DNA of 64,000 bases from FACHB-T130 sp042747725 (GTDB lineage: Bacteria; Cyanobacteriota; Cyanobacteriia; Cyanobacteriales; FACHB-T130). Location: contig NZ_JBHZGO010000101.1 in assembly GCF_042747725.1 (NCBI RefSeq), forward strand, positions 1 to 64,000, given 5' to 3'. The notes beneath the pieces were generated by a model. That model searched no databases. It was not told the origin of the DNA and saw only the letters and a program-made list of their open reading frames with translations. This document shows positions 23,671 to 32,104 of this stretch, piece after piece (position 1 is the first letter of the stretch; each line of letters opens with the position of its first letter). Position numbers and translations under genes: made by a program.

Positions 23671-24150
23671 CTAGATGTCAGAACCACTGGCTGGCTCGGC
23701 ACCCATCGGTAGCACCGCACCGCGTAGAAAATCGATCTGGTGCTGAAAGTCCATTGCTTCAATTTGCGCTAACAAGTCTTTTCCAGCTTGGGAAAGTTCA
23801 TAGTTAGGAGGCATAGGAATAATGGTGCCACTATCCATTCCTTGCGCTAAAAAGTACCAAAACGCTAGCTTAGTTTCTGGACTCAGAGAACCATACTCGC
23901 GGCTAATTTGAGTATTCGCTTTGGACGCAATATCACGCTGAACTTGTAGTTGTTCTTCATGGGATAGTTCCTTAACTTGATTGAACAATCCCTGAGCAAT
24001 ATCAGAACCAGAAGCGCCTGGAGCAGCTGGTGTAACAGATTTACCCATCTTGGTGTATACAAACCACAGGACGGCAAGCTGCTGGTCTACATCCATGCCT
24101 TGAAAAGCTTGTTTACCTTGATCGTAGGCGTTTAAAGTGCTAGCTGTCAT
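23671..24150 (-). CDS. Helical carotenoid protein (OCP N-terminal domain homologue)
   Basis: This 159-residue protein is homologous over its whole length to the carotenoid-binding N-terminal domain of the orange carotenoid protein. Diagnostic segments are LAVLWFVYTKMGKSVTPAAP, GLFNQVKELSHEEQLQVQRD, AFWYFLAQGMDSGTIIPMPP and FLRGAVLPMG. There is no C-terminal NTF2 domain, so this is a stand-alone helical carotenoid protein. Such proteins bind a keto-carotenoid and act as singlet-oxygen quenchers or, in some clades, phycobilisome quenchers. No partner C-terminal-domain homologue is near. An upstream AT-rich leader of about 600 bp contains repeats but no clear regulator site. Confidence 0.9.
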   Translation of the reverse strand: MTASTLNAYDQGKQAFQGMDVDQQLAVLWFVYTKMGKSVTPAAPGASGSDIAQGLFNQVKELSHEEQLQVQRDIASKANTQISREYGSLSPETKLAFWYFLAQGMDSGTIIPMPPNYELSQAGKDLLAQIEAMDFQHQIDFLRGAVLPMGAEPASGSDI

Positions 24151-24360
24151 AATTACCCTCCGAAAAATTAATAATTGCTTAGTTTCCTCAGTTCTTCAGG
24201 AAACTGGTTTTCACTTCCTTAAAGAAAATTAACAAATAAACCCTGTAAGTTTAACCCCGCTGAAGACAGATATGATCCCCATCACAAATCCATCAATAAG
24301 ATGGCAAAGATGTCACAAGATTTATAACTAAAGAAAGAGGTAAGCAAGGAAGTAGCCATC

Positions 24361-24395
24361 CCCTCCGAGCGATATTTATTACATCGCTCGGAGGG
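24361..24395. repeat. Strong palindrome CCCTCCGAGCGAT
   Basis: A perfect 13-bp stem (CCCTCCGAGCGAT / ATCGCTCGGAGGG) with a 9-nt AT-rich loop lies in the 596-bp gap upstream of the carotenoid protein gene. It has no T-run on either side. It is either a dispersed repeat or part of a leader RNA. Confidence 0.5.
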
Positions 24396-24430
24396 CAAAA
24401 GGGCGAGATTGGTCAAGCTTCTTATAAAGG

Positions 24431-24535
24431 CTATAGCAATCCTAAATGATTTGCACTCTCCCTGTAGAGACGCGATTAATCGCGTCTCTACACTCAGGCG
24501 AATACTCGCGCACAACTTAAATAGGATTGCTATAG
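24431..24535. mobile_element. MITE-like element, TIR CTATAGCAATCCTA
   Basis: This 105-bp element ends in CTATAGCAATCCTA (24431) and its complement (to 24535), with a central perfect 30-bp palindrome based on TGTAGAGACGCGATT (24463-24492). TA at both tips would fit IS630/Tc1-mariner-type mobilisation. A half-end is also present near 17179. It lies right next to the truncated PIN-like frame. Confidence 0.6.
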
Positions 24536-24623
24536 TTGGTTTTTGTAGAATCATCACAGTAGACCAAGCAGCAATTACAATGGCGCTTACTGCAAAATCT
24601 CAAACATTTCCGAGATTTTGAAG

Positions 24624-24758
24624 ATGCCATTCAGTAGAGCGATGATGAATAATCTGGATGCAATTGTTACTCGTAATCCGCAAGATTTTATAAATGTCAC
24701 CCTGCGGATTTTCATGCCTAGCCAACTCATTCAGGAACTTGGGATTTCACCCAGATGA
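24624..24758 (+). pseudogene. C-terminal remnant of a PIN-domain (VapC-like) toxin
   Basis: An open frame of 44 codons contains NNLDAIVTRNPQDFINVTLR, then IFMPSQLIQELGIS. This resembles the last strand and helix of PIN-domain ribonuclease toxins (DAIVTRN.xDF and a proline-led tail). The N-terminal two thirds with the catalytic acidic residues are missing; instead the TATAGCAATCC element lies about 90 bp upstream. It overlaps the convergent acyltransferase stop by 12 bp. Identification is from a short match and remains tentative. Confidence 0.4.
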
Positions 24759-26180
24759 AGAAATCAAACCTTCCATCGCCTGTTGCAAATCTTTAGTCAA
24801 ATCAGCCACAGCAAGTCTCGCACCCTGCCGATTTGCCTGATAGACTGGGTAGCGTTCTGAAACCGAGATGGGTTGCCCTACAGCCATCTCTACCCGTTGC
24901 TTACCTAGTCGAGGACGCCCAAAGGGATTGCTGCCTTTGATTCGAGTTACCATATCCCATAAAAGTAAGGTAGTTTCGGCAAACCGCTCTACTGTTGGTT
25001 TTTCCAGAACATATTGTCCGCTTACTGCCACAAAAGTTTCTACCAAGCGCATATGCCATATCCGAAGGTTGGCTTCCTCAGCAATTCGATTTGCCAATCC
25101 GCGTTCTAGGGGAGACAGCGCTTTAATATTCTTCAGGTCTTCTCGATAGATGTAATTCCAGCCAGCCGCCTCTAGCCGACGACAACGGTCAATCACACTT
25201 CCCTTTGGTGGCACGTTAAAATACTCCTCTGCTACGTGTAGCGCCACGTTCAGCAGCGCTTGCAGTCGAATCGCCAAAGCTTCGTTCGCATTGCTCGGCG
25301 ACGCTTCCACTGTGGGCAAAGTTTGATGATAAAAGCGGGTATAAAACTCCTCCATTAGAGACAATAAATGTTCGCCTAAACGACACAGCCGCCGATAGAG
25401 AGAAGCTTGGAAAGGTTGCAGGTCAGCAGATGGATTTAAACTTTCAGCCTTCAAATCTTGTTCATCCTTCAACTTTCCTTCTGGCAAACCGCTCGCTACT
25501 TCCAATTCGCTTAAAAGCTTTTCTATCTCTTTCCAGGGAGCTTCGACGTAACGGTATTTAATTCCCACTGGCACTATTAAAACTTGCTCCCCTCGTCCAG
25601 CCTTGAGCAAATCTTCAGCACACCAAAAGCCCAATTGGGCGATTCCTGGTTCTAAAGGGCTGATAATCTCATTGTGACCATTGGTGGCTCCTTCTGGAGA
25701 AGCGGTTATCGGAAACTGAGCGTTGGCAAACAAGTCACGAGCCGAACGCAATCCCATCCAGTCTGCCTTACCGCGATGGATGGGGGTACCACCTAAGCGA
25801 GAATAGAGCCAGCCCATGTGCGCTCCAGCCCATAAGGGAATCCCTCGGTCATAAAGAAAGTGGGCATGAATCGGGTGCTGTAGCGAGATACCCTTTTGTC
25901 GTGCCAGCCGTGGTACTAATTTCCAAAGCAGATAGCTCATGCACAGCGGATCTTCAACCCTGGGATGGCGAAATGCCATCATAAAGCGGATCTTACCGTC
26001 CTGAAATTGGCGATATAAATCGACTAAAATCTCAACGTTGTCGGCTTGAATTTGGGCGATCGCTGTTTGGGAACGTATGCAGCCAGGTAGCACTTGTTGG
26101 GCGGCTCGTAAAACCAGGGGGTTGAGCGCCGGTGGAATAAATTCTAGAGGAGGCTGAGCCGGACTCATTAAATCGGACAA
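24747..26180 (-). CDS. 1-acyl-glycerol-3-phosphate acyltransferase (PlsC-type domain), large form
   Basis: This 477-residue protein has an acyltransferase domain in its N-terminal half. HPRVED provides the HX4D catalytic motif, HMGWLYSRLGGTPIHRGKAD is the substrate-binding block, and SPEGATNG corresponds to the FPEGTR motif. The C-terminal 200 residues are helical and have no named domain. It should acylate lysophosphatidate or a related acceptor at the membrane, but it differs from the small canonical PlsC, so the exact substrate is uncertain. It is divergent from proS, with about 78 bp between. Confidence 0.8.
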   Translation of the reverse strand: MSDLMSPAQPPLEFIPPALNPLVLRAAQQVLPGCIRSQTAIAQIQADNVEILVDLYRQFQDGKIRFMMAFRHPRVEDPLCMSYLLWKLVPRLARQKGISLQHPIHAHFLYDRGIPLWAGAHMGWLYSRLGGTPIHRGKADWMGLRSARDLFANAQFPITASPEGATNGHNEIISPLEPGIAQLGFWCAEDLLKAGRGEQVLIVPVGIKYRYVEAPWKEIEKLLSELEVASGLPEGKLKDEQDLKAESLNPSADLQPFQASLYRRLCRLGEHLLSLMEEFYTRFYHQTLPTVEASPSNANEALAIRLQALLNVALHVAEEYFNVPPKGSVIDRCRRLEAAGWNYIYREDLKNIKALSPLERGLANRIAEEANLRIWHMRLVETFVAVSGQYVLEKPTVERFAETTLLLWDMVTRIKGSNPFGRPRLGKQRVEMAVGQPISVSERYPVYQANRQGARLAVADLTKDLQQAMEGLISSSG

Positions 26181-26258
26181 AGTGGTTTTCTTGTGAACTT
26201 GTGGACATTCTAGACTTAACTGAGATAACGATTATCCAATCTGTAGAGGGAACCAGTG

Positions 26259-28067
26259 ATGCGACTGTCACAAATGTTTTTTGTCACTCTGCGAGAAGAA
26301 CCGGCGGAAGCGGAAATCCCCAGCCATAAATTACTGCTCCGTGCAGGCTACATTCGTCGCATCGGTAGCGGTATCTACGCCTATCTACCCCTCATGTGGC
26401 GGGTGCTGCAAAAAATCTCTCATATTGTGCGGGAAGAGATGAATGCGACCGGCGCACAAGAGTGTCTACTCCCGCAACTACAACCATCTGAGTTGTGGCA
26501 ACAGTCGGGGCGCTGGGATACTTATACCAAAGCTGAAGGGATCATGTTCGCCCTGACAGACCGCCGAGACCAGGAACTGGGACTGGGACCGACGCATGAG
26601 GAAGTGATTACAGCGATCGCTCGTGATATGATTCGCTCCTACCGCCAGTTGCCTCTGCACCTCTACCAAATTCAAACTAAGTTTCGGGATGAAATTCGCC
26701 CCAGATTTGGTTTGATGCGAGGACGCGAATTCATTATGAAGGATGGCTACTCGTTCCACGTCAATGAAGAAAGCTTGAAAAAAACTTACCAGGATATGCA
26801 CCATGCTTACAGCAAGATGTTGCGCCGGACTGGTTTAGCCTTCCGGGCTGTAGAAGCTGATTCAGGTGCGATTGGGGGATCTGGTTCTCAAGAATTTATG
26901 GTGCTGGCTGAAGCTGGGGAAGATGAAGTTCTCTACACCGAAGATGGCAAGTACGCCGCCAATGTGGAAAAAGCGGTTTCTTTGCCTGCTGACACCAAAC
27001 CATCCCCGTTTAAGACTTATGAGAAACGGAAGACGCCGGACACCGATACAATTGATAAACTCTGTAGATTCCTCAAGTGTTCGCCTACCCAAGTGGTGAA
27101 AAACGTCCTCTACCAGGCAGTTTATGACAACGGCATAACGGTGTTGGTGCTGATTAGTATCCGGGGCGACCAAGAAGTCAATCAGGTAAAGTTGCACAAC
27201 GATCTGGCAAAACTGGCACCAGAATACCAAGCCAAAACTGTGCTATCTGTAGAAGTGCCAGCGGCGGCGCTTCAGCAACTGTGGGCGACGAGACCCTTAC
27301 CTTTGGGTTACATCGCTCCCGACATCGCAGACGATTATATCTGTTCGGCTAAAAATTTGGCTCCCCGGTTTTTGCGGTTGGTCGATAAAACTGCGATCGA
27401 GCTAAAAAACTTCGTCACAGGTTCTAACGACTTGGAATACCACGTCGTGGGTGCCAATTGGGACGAGCAATTTAAGTTACCAGAACGAGTAGTAGATATA
27501 CGCAAGGCACGACCGGGCGATCGCGCGATGCACGATCCCGATCAAACGCTCCGAACTGCCCGTGGCATCGAAGTGGGGCACATTTTCCAGCTAGGCAATA
27601 AATATTCTCAAGCGATGGGAGCCACTTACACCAGCGAACAAGGTGAGGAAGTTCCCCTGGTGATGGGTTGTTATGGTCTTGGTGTTTCGCGGTTAGCTCA
27701 GGCGGCGGTAGAACAATCTTATGACAAAGATGGAATTATCTGGCCTGTAGCGATCGCGCCCTATCACGTCATCATCTCAGTTCCCAACACCAGCGACGCC
27801 CAACAAGTGGAAGTTGCCGAAAAACTATACACCCAGTTGCATCAAGCAGGAATTGAAACCCTTTTGGATGACCGCGATGAACGAGCGGGAGTAAAGTTCA
27901 AAGATGCTGATTTAATTGGGATACCCTATCGAATCGTAACCGGGCGATCGCTCAATAGCGGCAAAGTAGAAGTCGTCGAACGGGCGACTCGCAAATCCCA
28001 GGAAATTCCTGTTGAGGAAGTGGTAACTACCTTAAAGCAGTGGATTGATGCTGCTTTAAATCAATAA
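26259..28067 (+). CDS. proS: Prolyl-tRNA synthetase
   Basis: This class IIa bacterial-type enzyme of about 602 residues charges tRNA-Pro. Motif 1 is near the N-terminus (SGIYAYLPLMWRVLQKI), motif 2 is FRDEIRPRFGLMRGREFIMKD in two blocks, and motif 3 is GCYGLGVSRLAQAA. Between motifs 2 and 3 lies an inserted editing (YbaK-like) domain at about residues 230-390, and the C-terminal anticodon domain has LLDDRDERAGVKFKDADLIG. It starts at ATG 26259 (MRLSQ), preceded by GAGGG. A hairpin terminator follows at 28073-28115. Confidence 0.96.
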   Translation: MRLSQMFFVTLREEPAEAEIPSHKLLLRAGYIRRIGSGIYAYLPLMWRVLQKISHIVREEMNATGAQECLLPQLQPSELWQQSGRWDTYTKAEGIMFALTDRRDQELGLGPTHEEVITAIARDMIRSYRQLPLHLYQIQTKFRDEIRPRFGLMRGREFIMKDGYSFHVNEESLKKTYQDMHHAYSKMLRRTGLAFRAVEADSGAIGGSGSQEFMVLAEAGEDEVLYTEDGKYAANVEKAVSLPADTKPSPFKTYEKRKTPDTDTIDKLCRFLKCSPTQVVKNVLYQAVYDNGITVLVLISIRGDQEVNQVKLHNDLAKLAPEYQAKTVLSVEVPAAALQQLWATRPLPLGYIAPDIADDYICSAKNLAPRFLRLVDKTAIELKNFVTGSNDLEYHVVGANWDEQFKLPERVVDIRKARPGDRAMHDPDQTLRTARGIEVGHIFQLGNKYSQAMGATYTSEQGEEVPLVMGCYGLGVSRLAQAAVEQSYDKDGIIWPVAIAPYHVIISVPNTSDAQQVEVAEKLYTQLHQAGIETLLDDRDERAGVKFKDADLIGIPYRIVTGRSLNSGKVEVVERATRKSQEIPVEEVVTTLKQWIDAALNQ

Positions 28068-28072
28068 CAATT

Positions 28073-28115
28073 AACCACAAAGGCACAAAGTTATCAATTT
28101 TGTGTCTTTGTGGTT
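28073..28115 (+). terminator. Terminator/palindrome after proS
   Basis: The arms AACCACAAAGGCACAAA and TTTGTGTCTTTGTGGTT (nearly perfect) are followed by CAAAAAAGC. This motif is also a common dispersed cyanobacterial palindrome, so it may be a recruited repeat. Confidence 0.6.
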
Positions 28116-28171
28116 CAAAAAAGCACTTTGATGATAATTTGATGCCAAGGCGCTTTCATCACTAAGAAAAA

Positions 28172-28219
28172 CTTTGCGTCTTGGCGCAATTTTTTGAAAT
28201 CTCGCGCCAAGACGCAAAG
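28172..28219. repeat. Palindromic repeat CTTTGCGTCTTGGCGC
   Basis: A perfect 16-bp stem (28172-28187 with 28204-28219) has a 16-nt T-rich loop. A degenerate half copy, GCCAAGGCGCTTT, precedes it at about 28143. It lies 22 bp upstream of the DUF2993 gene and could affect its leader. Confidence 0.65.
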
Positions 28220-28241
28220 CCAGAAAATTTAAGCGATAACT

Positions 28242-29063
28242 ATGGAATTTATAGCAATTTTTCTATCTGGTTTGCTTGCTCTAATTTCACCCGCTAATTT
28301 AGCCATCGACCGCATCGCTGAAAATGCCATTCGTTCCCAGTTTGATAAAGTGGAGCAGTTGCAAGTCCGCGTTGACAATGCTCCGAATTTCCAAATTGTG
28401 CAAGGAAAAGTTGAGCGAGTGCGGATTGGTGGGCGAGGGTTGTGGCTGACGCCAGAATTCCGGATTGCAGCGCTGGAACTGGAAACCGATCCCCTTGACC
28501 TTGATGTGGCGCGTCTCCGGCAGAAGGGAAAGGTGCGACCGACCGAATTGTTGAAGCAACCTTTACAAGCTGGGGTGCGTTTGGTGATTACCCAGCAAGA
28601 TATCAATCAAGCTTTACAGTCACCAACTGTCAGCGCTCAATTGCGTAAACTGGGAAGCCGCATTCTTGGCAGCAACGCTGATATGCTGGTTCAGCGCTAT
28701 GAGTTTGTCAATCCTCAAGTGGAATTTCTGGGGGATAACCGGCTGCGTTTCCATTTGGAATTGCAGGAGCCGGGAAATGTAGATAAACTGGTTGTCTCGG
28801 TGGAATCAGGGCTGGGTATCGTGGCTGAGCATCAGTTGCAATTGATTGAGCCAAATGTCTTGGTAAATGGGATGCCAGTGCCACCCCCCCTGCTTGCCTT
28901 CTTCGTGTCCGGTGTCAATAGCCGCTTGGATCTCCGCACCTTGGAAGATGCAGGGATTGCTGCCCGACTCCTAAAATTAGATATAAATAAGGAACAACTA
29001 GAGTTAGCTGCATTTGTGCGGGTAGAAAAGCCAGAAACTGCTTCCGCACCTAATCAACGTTAA
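28242..29063 (+). CDS. DUF2993 (LmeA-like) protein
   Basis: This 273-residue protein has a short hydrophobic N-terminus and then the DUF2993 pattern (AENAIRSQFDKVEQLQVRVD, VRIGGRGLWL, RPTELLKQPLQAGVRLVITQ). The family contains periplasmic phospholipid-binding proteins of the LmeA type and is widespread in cyanobacteria. It may hold lipid or membrane precursors in the periplasm, but that is inference. It is followed on the same strand after 90 bp by the GerMN lipoprotein. Confidence 0.8.
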   Translation: MEFIAIFLSGLLALISPANLAIDRIAENAIRSQFDKVEQLQVRVDNAPNFQIVQGKVERVRIGGRGLWLTPEFRIAALELETDPLDLDVARLRQKGKVRPTELLKQPLQAGVRLVITQQDINQALQSPTVSAQLRKLGSRILGSNADMLVQRYEFVNPQVEFLGDNRLRFHLELQEPGNVDKLVVSVESGLGIVAEHQLQLIEPNVLVNGMPVPPPLLAFFVSGVNSRLDLRTLEDAGIAARLLKLDINKEQLELAAFVRVEKPETASAPNQR

Positions 29064-29152
29064 AATTATCCGGAGCAGCGCTCGTCTTCACTGTATTCCT
29101 CAACAAAACCTCCTCACAAGCATCCAAATAAATTTTAAGGAGGGAAATTGAT

Positions 29153-29806
29153 ATGAAAGTTCAACAACCAGGCCGTCGAATCGGTATTGGCATCGCCGTT
29201 GGTGTTTTGGCGATCGCTTTGGCGGCTTGTAGCCCAGAAGAGCAACAGGCAGCAAATACAGGCAATTCTTCGCCAACACCGTCAGTTTCCACGACTATTC
29301 AACCGACTAATTCGCCTCAGGCAGTGCAGCCGTCTGTGAAGCCCTCTGTGAAGCCGTCTGCTCAGCAACTATCTAGTCAGAAGACCGTTCAAGTCTACTG
29401 GCTGAAGAGTAGTGGTAGCAAGATTGAGGTGGTGCCTGCTCCGGTCAAAATAGAGGCAGGAGTCAAGTCTGAGAACATTCTAGAAGGTGCGTTCAATCGC
29501 TTGTTAGCGGGACCGAACGATCCGGCTTACAGCAGCACGATTCCTAAGGGAACGCAGCTACGAAATCTGGATGTTCGGGAGGATGGTGTTCATGTGGATT
29601 TGTCCCAAGAATTTACTGCTGGCGGCGGTAGTGCCTCGATGACAGGTCGCGTGGCGCAAATCCTCTATACAGCCACCAGTATCAATCCAAATACCAATGT
29701 TTGGATTGATGTAGAGGGAAAACGGTTGGAAGTTTTGGGCGGTGAAGGGTTGGTACTCGATCAGCCTCTGACTCGCCAAAACTTTGAGAAAAATTTTGAT
29801 TTATAG
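29153..29806 (+). CDS. GerMN-domain lipoprotein
   Basis: This 217-residue protein has a lipoprotein signal (VGVLAIALAAC, lipobox LAAC at about residue 29), a Ser/Pro/Gln-rich linker with a short VKPS repeat, and a GerMN domain. Marks of the domain are VQVYWLKS, ILEGAFNRLLAGPND and VHVDLSQEF. GerMN domains occur in envelope lipoproteins, often linked to peptidoglycan or spore germination; the cyanobacterial role is unknown. GGAGG lies about 9 nt before the ATG. Confidence 0.85.
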   Translation: MKVQQPGRRIGIGIAVGVLAIALAACSPEEQQAANTGNSSPTPSVSTTIQPTNSPQAVQPSVKPSVKPSAQQLSSQKTVQVYWLKSSGSKIEVVPAPVKIEAGVKSENILEGAFNRLLAGPNDPAYSSTIPKGTQLRNLDVREDGVHVDLSQEFTAGGGSASMTGRVAQILYTATSINPNTNVWIDVEGKRLEVLGGEGLVLDQPLTRQNFEKNFDL

Positions 29807-29814
29807 GGCTTTGT

Positions 29815-30168
29815 TTACTTTCTAGCGCTTAAGCTAAAGTCACGGAAGTGGCGGGCTTGCTGTTCAATCCGAGCGGCAAGGCGATCGCAAACCAAGTTAC
29901 ATAATTCAAAAATCAACTCATCTTCCACTTTGTAATAAGCCGATGTCCCTTCGCTGCGGCGACTAAGGATACCGGCTTGTAGCATGACTTTTAGATGCTT
30001 GGAAACGTTAGCCTGACTGGTTTGTGTTGCCTCGACCAATTCTTGTACGCATTTCTCGTCGTCGCGCAGGAAGTTCAAAATCCGCAACCGCATTGGCTCG
30101 CTCAAGATGCTGAAGTACTCTGCAAGTTGTTGTACAACTTCTGGAGGTACAGACAAAGCTTGTCGCAT
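29815..30168 (-). CDS. ArsR-family transcriptional regulator
   Basis: This 117-residue winged-helix repressor has SEPMRLRILNFL (helix 2/3), the recognition helix region TSQANVSKHLKVM and the wing LSRRSEGTSAYYKV. Cysteines are at 40 (EKCVQEL), 90 and 94 (ELCNLVC). The classic alpha3 site (ELCVCD) and alpha5 metal-ligand pattern are not complete. A thiol-based (persulfide-sensing, SqrR/BigR-like) signal is possible but is inference. No target gene is obvious: downstream is a convergent lipoprotein gene, and upstream is a 515-bp gap with a mobile element. Confidence 0.88.
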   Translation of the reverse strand: MRQALSVPPEVVQQLAEYFSILSEPMRLRILNFLRDDEKCVQELVEATQTSQANVSKHLKVMLQAGILSRRSEGTSAYYKVEDELIFELCNLVCDRLAARIEQQARHFRDFSLSARK

Positions 30169-30683
30169 GAGACTAATCAGAAATGATAGTTCATCCTGAT
30201 TATATATGATGTTTTTTGGTTAATAACTATTGAGTAATTATTAAATCTTTTTGTGCTGATTAATATGGGAATCTGGGTAACTTTAGATACTATTTGTTTA
30301 AACAAACTCTGTAGAATTAAATAAGGCTCTTCATTACTTGGTATGCTAAAAAGTTGATCCCAAAACTTGAAAGGCTTACCTAGCAAGGTATAACAATTTT
30401 GGACTGTATTTTCTATTTAATAAACGCTAAATTGGCTTAAATTTATGGCTAGTATAGCTTGTGGCGCTTCTTGACTATAATTTAGCATACCAACTACGGA
30501 AGAGCCTTAAATAATGGAAATATGTGTTAGCAACACAAATCGATATTTCCATTATTTAACAGGAAATTTTTAGGAAATTAAATTATCCAAAAAAGTTTAC
30601 TCCAAAAATATCAAAATTTTGGAAATAAACTTTTTAAACGATTCATGGCAGATGCCGCCGCGCAACTTTTACAAATGCTAAAG
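30169..30683. other. Intergenic region carrying an ISL3-like MITE
   Basis: This 515-bp gap lies between the ArsR gene and accB. Positions 30325-30506 are a non-autonomous element with an 8-bp target duplication, described separately. Behind it, TAATGGAAATA / TATTTCCATTA (about 30513-30556) forms a further palindrome that may end the upstream transcript. The rest is AT-rich with no gene. Confidence 0.6.
30325..30506. mobile_element. 182-bp non-autonomous ISL3-like element (copy 1)
   Basis: The ends are GGCTCTTCATTACTTGG and the complement of GGCTCTTCCGTAGTTGG, each followed by TATGCTAAA, giving imperfect inverted repeats of about 26 bp. The element is flanked by a perfect 8-bp direct repeat TTAAATAA (30317-30324 and 30507-30514). 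The 8-bp duplication and GGCTCTTC tips fit the ISL3 family. It has no coding capacity. It is almost identical to 54831-55013 but in the opposite orientation. Confidence 0.88.
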
Positions 30684-31205
30684 TTATTCGGGGTTAATCC
30701 GCATTAACGGTTGACCGTACTCAATGGGTTCGCCGTTTTGAACCAAAACTTCTATCACCGTACCAGATACCTCGGCTTCAATTTCATTCATCAGCTTCAT
30801 TGCCTCAATGATGCAGACAGTTTGTCCGGTACGGATGCGATCGCCTACTTCCACAAATGCCGGTTCATCCGGTGACGGGGAGCGATAAAACGTCCCCACC
30901 ATCGGCGATTTGACCTCTTCGAGTCTTCTATCAATGGGGGAACCAGCAGCGGCGGTCGGTGGGGCAGTTCGTTGCACCGCCTCTAAGCTGGGACTGGGCG
31001 GCATGGACGTAGATGCCAGGGAGGGGGGAGCCGGGACTTCGGGACTCCCACTCCCTGCCAGGGCAGGTGGTACGACCGGCATACCCCCGCGCGGATCTTT
31101 ACGCACTGTGAGTTCAAAATCAGTGCTTTTGAGTGTCAACTCTGTAATGTCGGTTTGCGCGATCGCTGCCAGCAGTTCACGGAGATCGTTGAAGTCTATG
31201 GACAT
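30684..31205 (-). CDS. accB: Biotin carboxyl carrier protein of acetyl-CoA carboxylase
   Basis: This 173-residue protein carries biotin on the Lys of EAMKLMNEIEAE and shuttles CO2 for malonyl-CoA synthesis. It has an N-terminal interaction region (DFNDLRELLAAIAQTDITEL), a long Pro/Ala/Ser-rich linker (about residues 40-95) and a C-terminal biotinyl domain beginning VKSPMVGTFYRSPSPDEPAF. It lies downstream of efp on the same strand (145 bp), the usual cyanobacterial order. An inverted repeat GTCAGTGGTCAG / CTGACCACTGAC sits in that gap. Confidence 0.97.
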   Translation of the reverse strand: MSIDFNDLRELLAAIAQTDITELTLKSTDFELTVRKDPRGGMPVVPPALAGSGSPEVPAPPSLASTSMPPSPSLEAVQRTAPPTAAAGSPIDRRLEEVKSPMVGTFYRSPSPDEPAFVEVGDRIRTGQTVCIIEAMKLMNEIEAEVSGTVIEVLVQNGEPIEYGQPLMRINPE

Positions 31206-31350
31206 GAGAAAAAGGATGTCAGTGGTCAGGTATCAGTTGTTGCTTGGTAGAGACAAGGGTCAATCTCATCTCAAGGTCAGTGTCAGTTGTCGGTTGTGGG
31301 TTGTTTCTTCTGTACCGCTGACCCCTGACCACTGACTAAAAACTTTTGCA

Positions 31351-31908
31351 TTATTCTCGACCCAGATAGGTATCGGTACGGGTATCCACCTTGATCCGCT
31401 CTCCGACAGTAATAAACAGGGGAACCATCACCTGGGCACCCGTTTCCACAATCGCGGGTTTCGAGCCGCCGGTGGCGGTATCGCCTTTGAGACCCGGATC
31501 GGTTTGCGTCACTTCCAGCACTACGGAGTTGGGTAGTTCCACTTCCATGACCTGCTCGCCCCAGCGGACGACGTTCACTTCCATTCCTTCCTTAAGGTAC
31601 TTTACGCGATCGCCAATCTCAACGGAACTCAGATTCGCTTCCTCATAGGTTTCCATGTCCATAAACACGAACTGGTCGCCATCTTTGTAGGTATGCTGCA
31701 TCGTGCGCTTTTCCAGATTGGCCTGGGGCACCGTTTCTGCGGCCCGGAAGGTTCGTTCCACAACGGAGCCTGTCTGCACATTTTTTAGCTTGGTGCGGAC
31801 AAACGCAGCTCCTTTTCCTGGCTTAACGTGGAGAAATTCCACTACCCGCCACACAGCCCCATCTAATTCAATGGTGACGCCAGGTCGAAAGTCGTTACTC
31901 GAAATCAT
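31351..31908 (-). CDS. efp: Translation elongation factor P
   Basis: The 185-residue, three-domain EF-P protein relieves ribosome stalling at polyproline stretches. The N-terminal KOW-like domain ends in the loop VKPGKGAAFVRTK, with Lys32 at the tip where the modified residue sits (Lys rather than Arg). The domain III end is GERIKVDTRTDTYLGRE. The length is exactly that of the family. It is followed by accB on the same strand. Confidence 0.97.
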   Translation of the reverse strand: MISSNDFRPGVTIELDGAVWRVVEFLHVKPGKGAAFVRTKLKNVQTGSVVERTFRAAETVPQANLEKRTMQHTYKDGDQFVFMDMETYEEANLSSVEIGDRVKYLKEGMEVNVVRWGEQVMEVELPNSVVLEVTQTDPGLKGDTATGGSKPAIVETGAQVMVPLFITVGERIKVDTRTDTYLGRE

Positions 31909-32104
31909 GAATCTTTATCTTGGGGAGAACAATCGGCACTTCATTTTACCGCGAGCGGAGGTTCTTCCCATTACTCGTACATCGATAAGCTGCGTTCTAA
32001 TGTCGCTGGGTCGGGACACCCGTGTGGCAAGATTAAAAATGGAGTTTTTGGTAAGCGTGAAAGGTTCAACCGCAGTCGGGAAAGCAGCATTCAGGAATTA
32101 ATTT

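Noticed and set aside
28073..28219. Hairpins after proS as a regulatory RNA
   Set aside because: Both hairpins are of common dispersed palindrome types, so a specific RNA role is not supported.
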